Below, piece by piece: positions 62,972 to 64,000 of a stretch of DNA of 64,000 nt; position 1 is the stretch's first letter, and each line of letters begins with the position of its first letter. This DNA comes from Moringa oleifera (Eukaryota > Streptophyta > Magnoliopsida > Brassicales > Moringaceae), in contig JAJFZO010000659.1 of assembly GCA_021397835.1 (NCBI GenBank), positions 2,046,501-2,110,500 on the forward strand. The letters run 5' to 3'. The position numbers and the translations under genes are program-made. The notes beneath the pieces were generated by a model. The model ran no database searches. It was not told the DNA's origin and worked only from the letters and a program-made list of their open reading frames with translations.

Positions 62972-63125
62972 ATAGGGTATGACGCTTCATGTTGTCACAT
63001 TTAATACATGGACACCGAATTAATTTAGGGTTATCACTATTCTGAACAGCATAATCTAAAAAGTTATTCACCCCTACATCATATACCTCTGATCTTCTAT
63101 CAGCAAACATCCAAGTTTTATCCAT
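62922..63125 (-). pseudogene. Transposase-associated domain (PF13963-type), truncated
   Basis: An ATG at 63125 opens 67 aa: MDKTWMFADRRSEVYDVGVN, FLDYAVQNSD, IRCPCIKCDNMKRHTLYEI, YLYIYGVDSSY, then TAA. The pattern M(D/N)(K/R)xWM....Y..GV..FL..A, CPC.(K/R)C and ...L...GF...Y is the N-terminal domain of CACTA transposases. The large transposase that should follow is missing: the sequence passes straight into the C48-type frame, shifted by one. Reads as an internal deletion junction near 62940-62970. Confidence 0.75.
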
Positions 63126-63559
63126 TCTGAAATTTAAAACACATTTAATTATTTACTTTTCAAGCATCCAGTATACTATTTTGAACAGCATAATTTAATT
63201 AATTATCTATTTAAAATTTAACTAAATATATTAATTTATGTTAACAATGAAATCAATATAATTAAATTTAATAAAATATACCAATTAATCGTACATAAAA
63301 AAATTAATTCAACCATAAATTCATCTACACCTAATATATAATTAATTTATCAAAATATAAATTCATCTAATTAATATTTTTAATTTATCAATTAATCTAA
63401 AAATCTTAATAATTATAAAATAATAAATATATCAATATATATCCATTCATACCAAATATGTTCATCAAAATATACTAATGAAAAAAACTAAAATTTCATC
63501 AATTAATAACAATTTACCTAACACAATTAAACAAAAACTTCTCAAAATAAAATTTCATC

Positions 63560-64000
63560 TACCTGGACAGAGAACAAAGAGATGGCCGGAAAGGTTGCCA
63601 GCAGCTACCCCAGCTGGTTCTGGACGAACAGCAGACAGGGGAATGGCTGGAAAATGGCTGCTGTGTGGACAGAGACCAAAACAACGAGTGCCGAAAAGGC
63701 TGCCAGCAGCTACCCCAGCTGGTTCTGGACGAACAGCAGACAGGGGAATGGCCATAGAATGGCTGACTGTGTGGACAGAGACCAAAATAGAGAGTGCGGG
63801 AAAGGCTGCCAGCAGTTACCCCAGTTAGTTCTGGACGGATTGCAGACAATAGAATGGCTGGAGAATGGATGGCTGGCTATGTGGACAGAGACCAAAACAA
63901 AGAGTGCCGAAAAGGCTGCCAGCAGCTACTCCAGCTGGTTCTGGATGGACTGCAGATAGGAGAATCGCCGGAGAATGGATGGCTGGCTGTGCAGCTGCTT
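63560..64000. repeat. GC-rich tandem array, ~105-110 bp unit, running off the window
   Basis: GCCAGCAGCTACCCCAGCTG and its variants start at 63597, 63702, 63808 and 63918, a spacing of 105, 106 and 110 bp. Each unit includes TGGACAGAGACCAAAA and GGGGAATGGC. Base composition is far richer in GC than the flanks. Open frames on both strands come from the repeat and are not judged genes. Confidence 0.92.

Larger units (their letters stand above)
61247..64000 (-). mobile_element. CACTA (En/Spm-type) transposon, 3' portion; extends past window
   Basis: The end CACTACTACAAATAAAAG (61247) is a canonical plant CACTA terminus. Within 61247-61700 the words TTTAA(T/C)GACAGTT and AACTGTC(A/G)TTAAA occur more than fifteen times in both orientations, as expected of subterminal transposase-binding repeats. 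Genes inside run on the minus strand, so this is the 3' end. The 5' end lies beyond 64000. Contents are a C48-peptidase-like gene, a transposase-associated domain and a GC-rich tandem array. Confidence 0.88.

Noticed and set aside
63478..63959. Several overlapping frames on both strands in the GC-rich array
   Set aside because: All derive from the ~106 bp tandem unit. Frames on both strands are equally open because the unit lacks stops; no known domain.

Overview
The window is nuclear DNA from a plant, almost certainly a eudicot. Genes carry many GT-AG introns in an AT-rich background, and the spaces between genes are filled with decayed plant transposons (Ty1/copia, Ty3/gypsy, CACTA, hAT-type MITEs). 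The four cellular genes are all plant-typical. I cannot name the species from sequence alone.

Layout. (1) 294-3629, plus strand: the last five exons of an importin-13/transportin-like nuclear import receptor whose 5' part lies outside the window. (2) 3.6-16.1 kb: AT-rich intergenic DNA with a possible CACTA end, a long dispersed repeat (R1) followed by a ~94 bp tandem array, and a decayed gypsy gag. (3) 16.2-20.7 kb, plus strand: an eRF1 translation release factor gene with an intronless CDS, a probable 2.5 kb 5'UTR intron, and a G-box pair plus telo-box upstream. (4) 20.7-30.2 kb: two diverged copies of one repeat (A and B), copy B split by a hAT-like MITE, with copia and gypsy relics. (5) 30,229-50,243: a direct tandem duplication of about 10 kb. 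Each unit carries a complete 18-exon acetyl-CoA synthetase (ACS) gene on the minus strand. The junction shows a 3 bp microhomology (TTA), and the right edge of the unit cuts through a copia gag. (6) 50.2-60.4 kb: the rest of that copia element, a gypsy protease/RT relic, the second R1 copy, and a copia 3' end with LTR. (7) 61,247-64,000: one end of a CACTA transposon with subterminal repeats, a spliceable Ulp1/C48-peptidase-like gene, a transposase-associated domain, and a GC-rich ~106 bp tandem array running off the window.

Main points. ACS-A (771 aa deduced) has a basic, Ser/Arg-rich plastid-type leader. ACS-B keeps all downstream exons and splice sites but has lost that start: about 70 bp holding three consecutive ATGs is deleted and an in-frame TAG follows. 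Its first usable Met gives a 701 aa protein without the leader. ACS-B also differs at several residues I regard as conserved and carries a 437 bp MITE in intron 1. This looks like relocalisation or early decay of a recent duplicate. The CACTA element appears to have lost its central transposase while keeping a reconstructable cysteine-protease reading frame with its catalytic His, Asp, Gln and Cys.

No tRNA, rRNA or CRISPR was seen. Exon borders were read by eye from splice consensus, frame continuity and family knowledge; no alignment was run.
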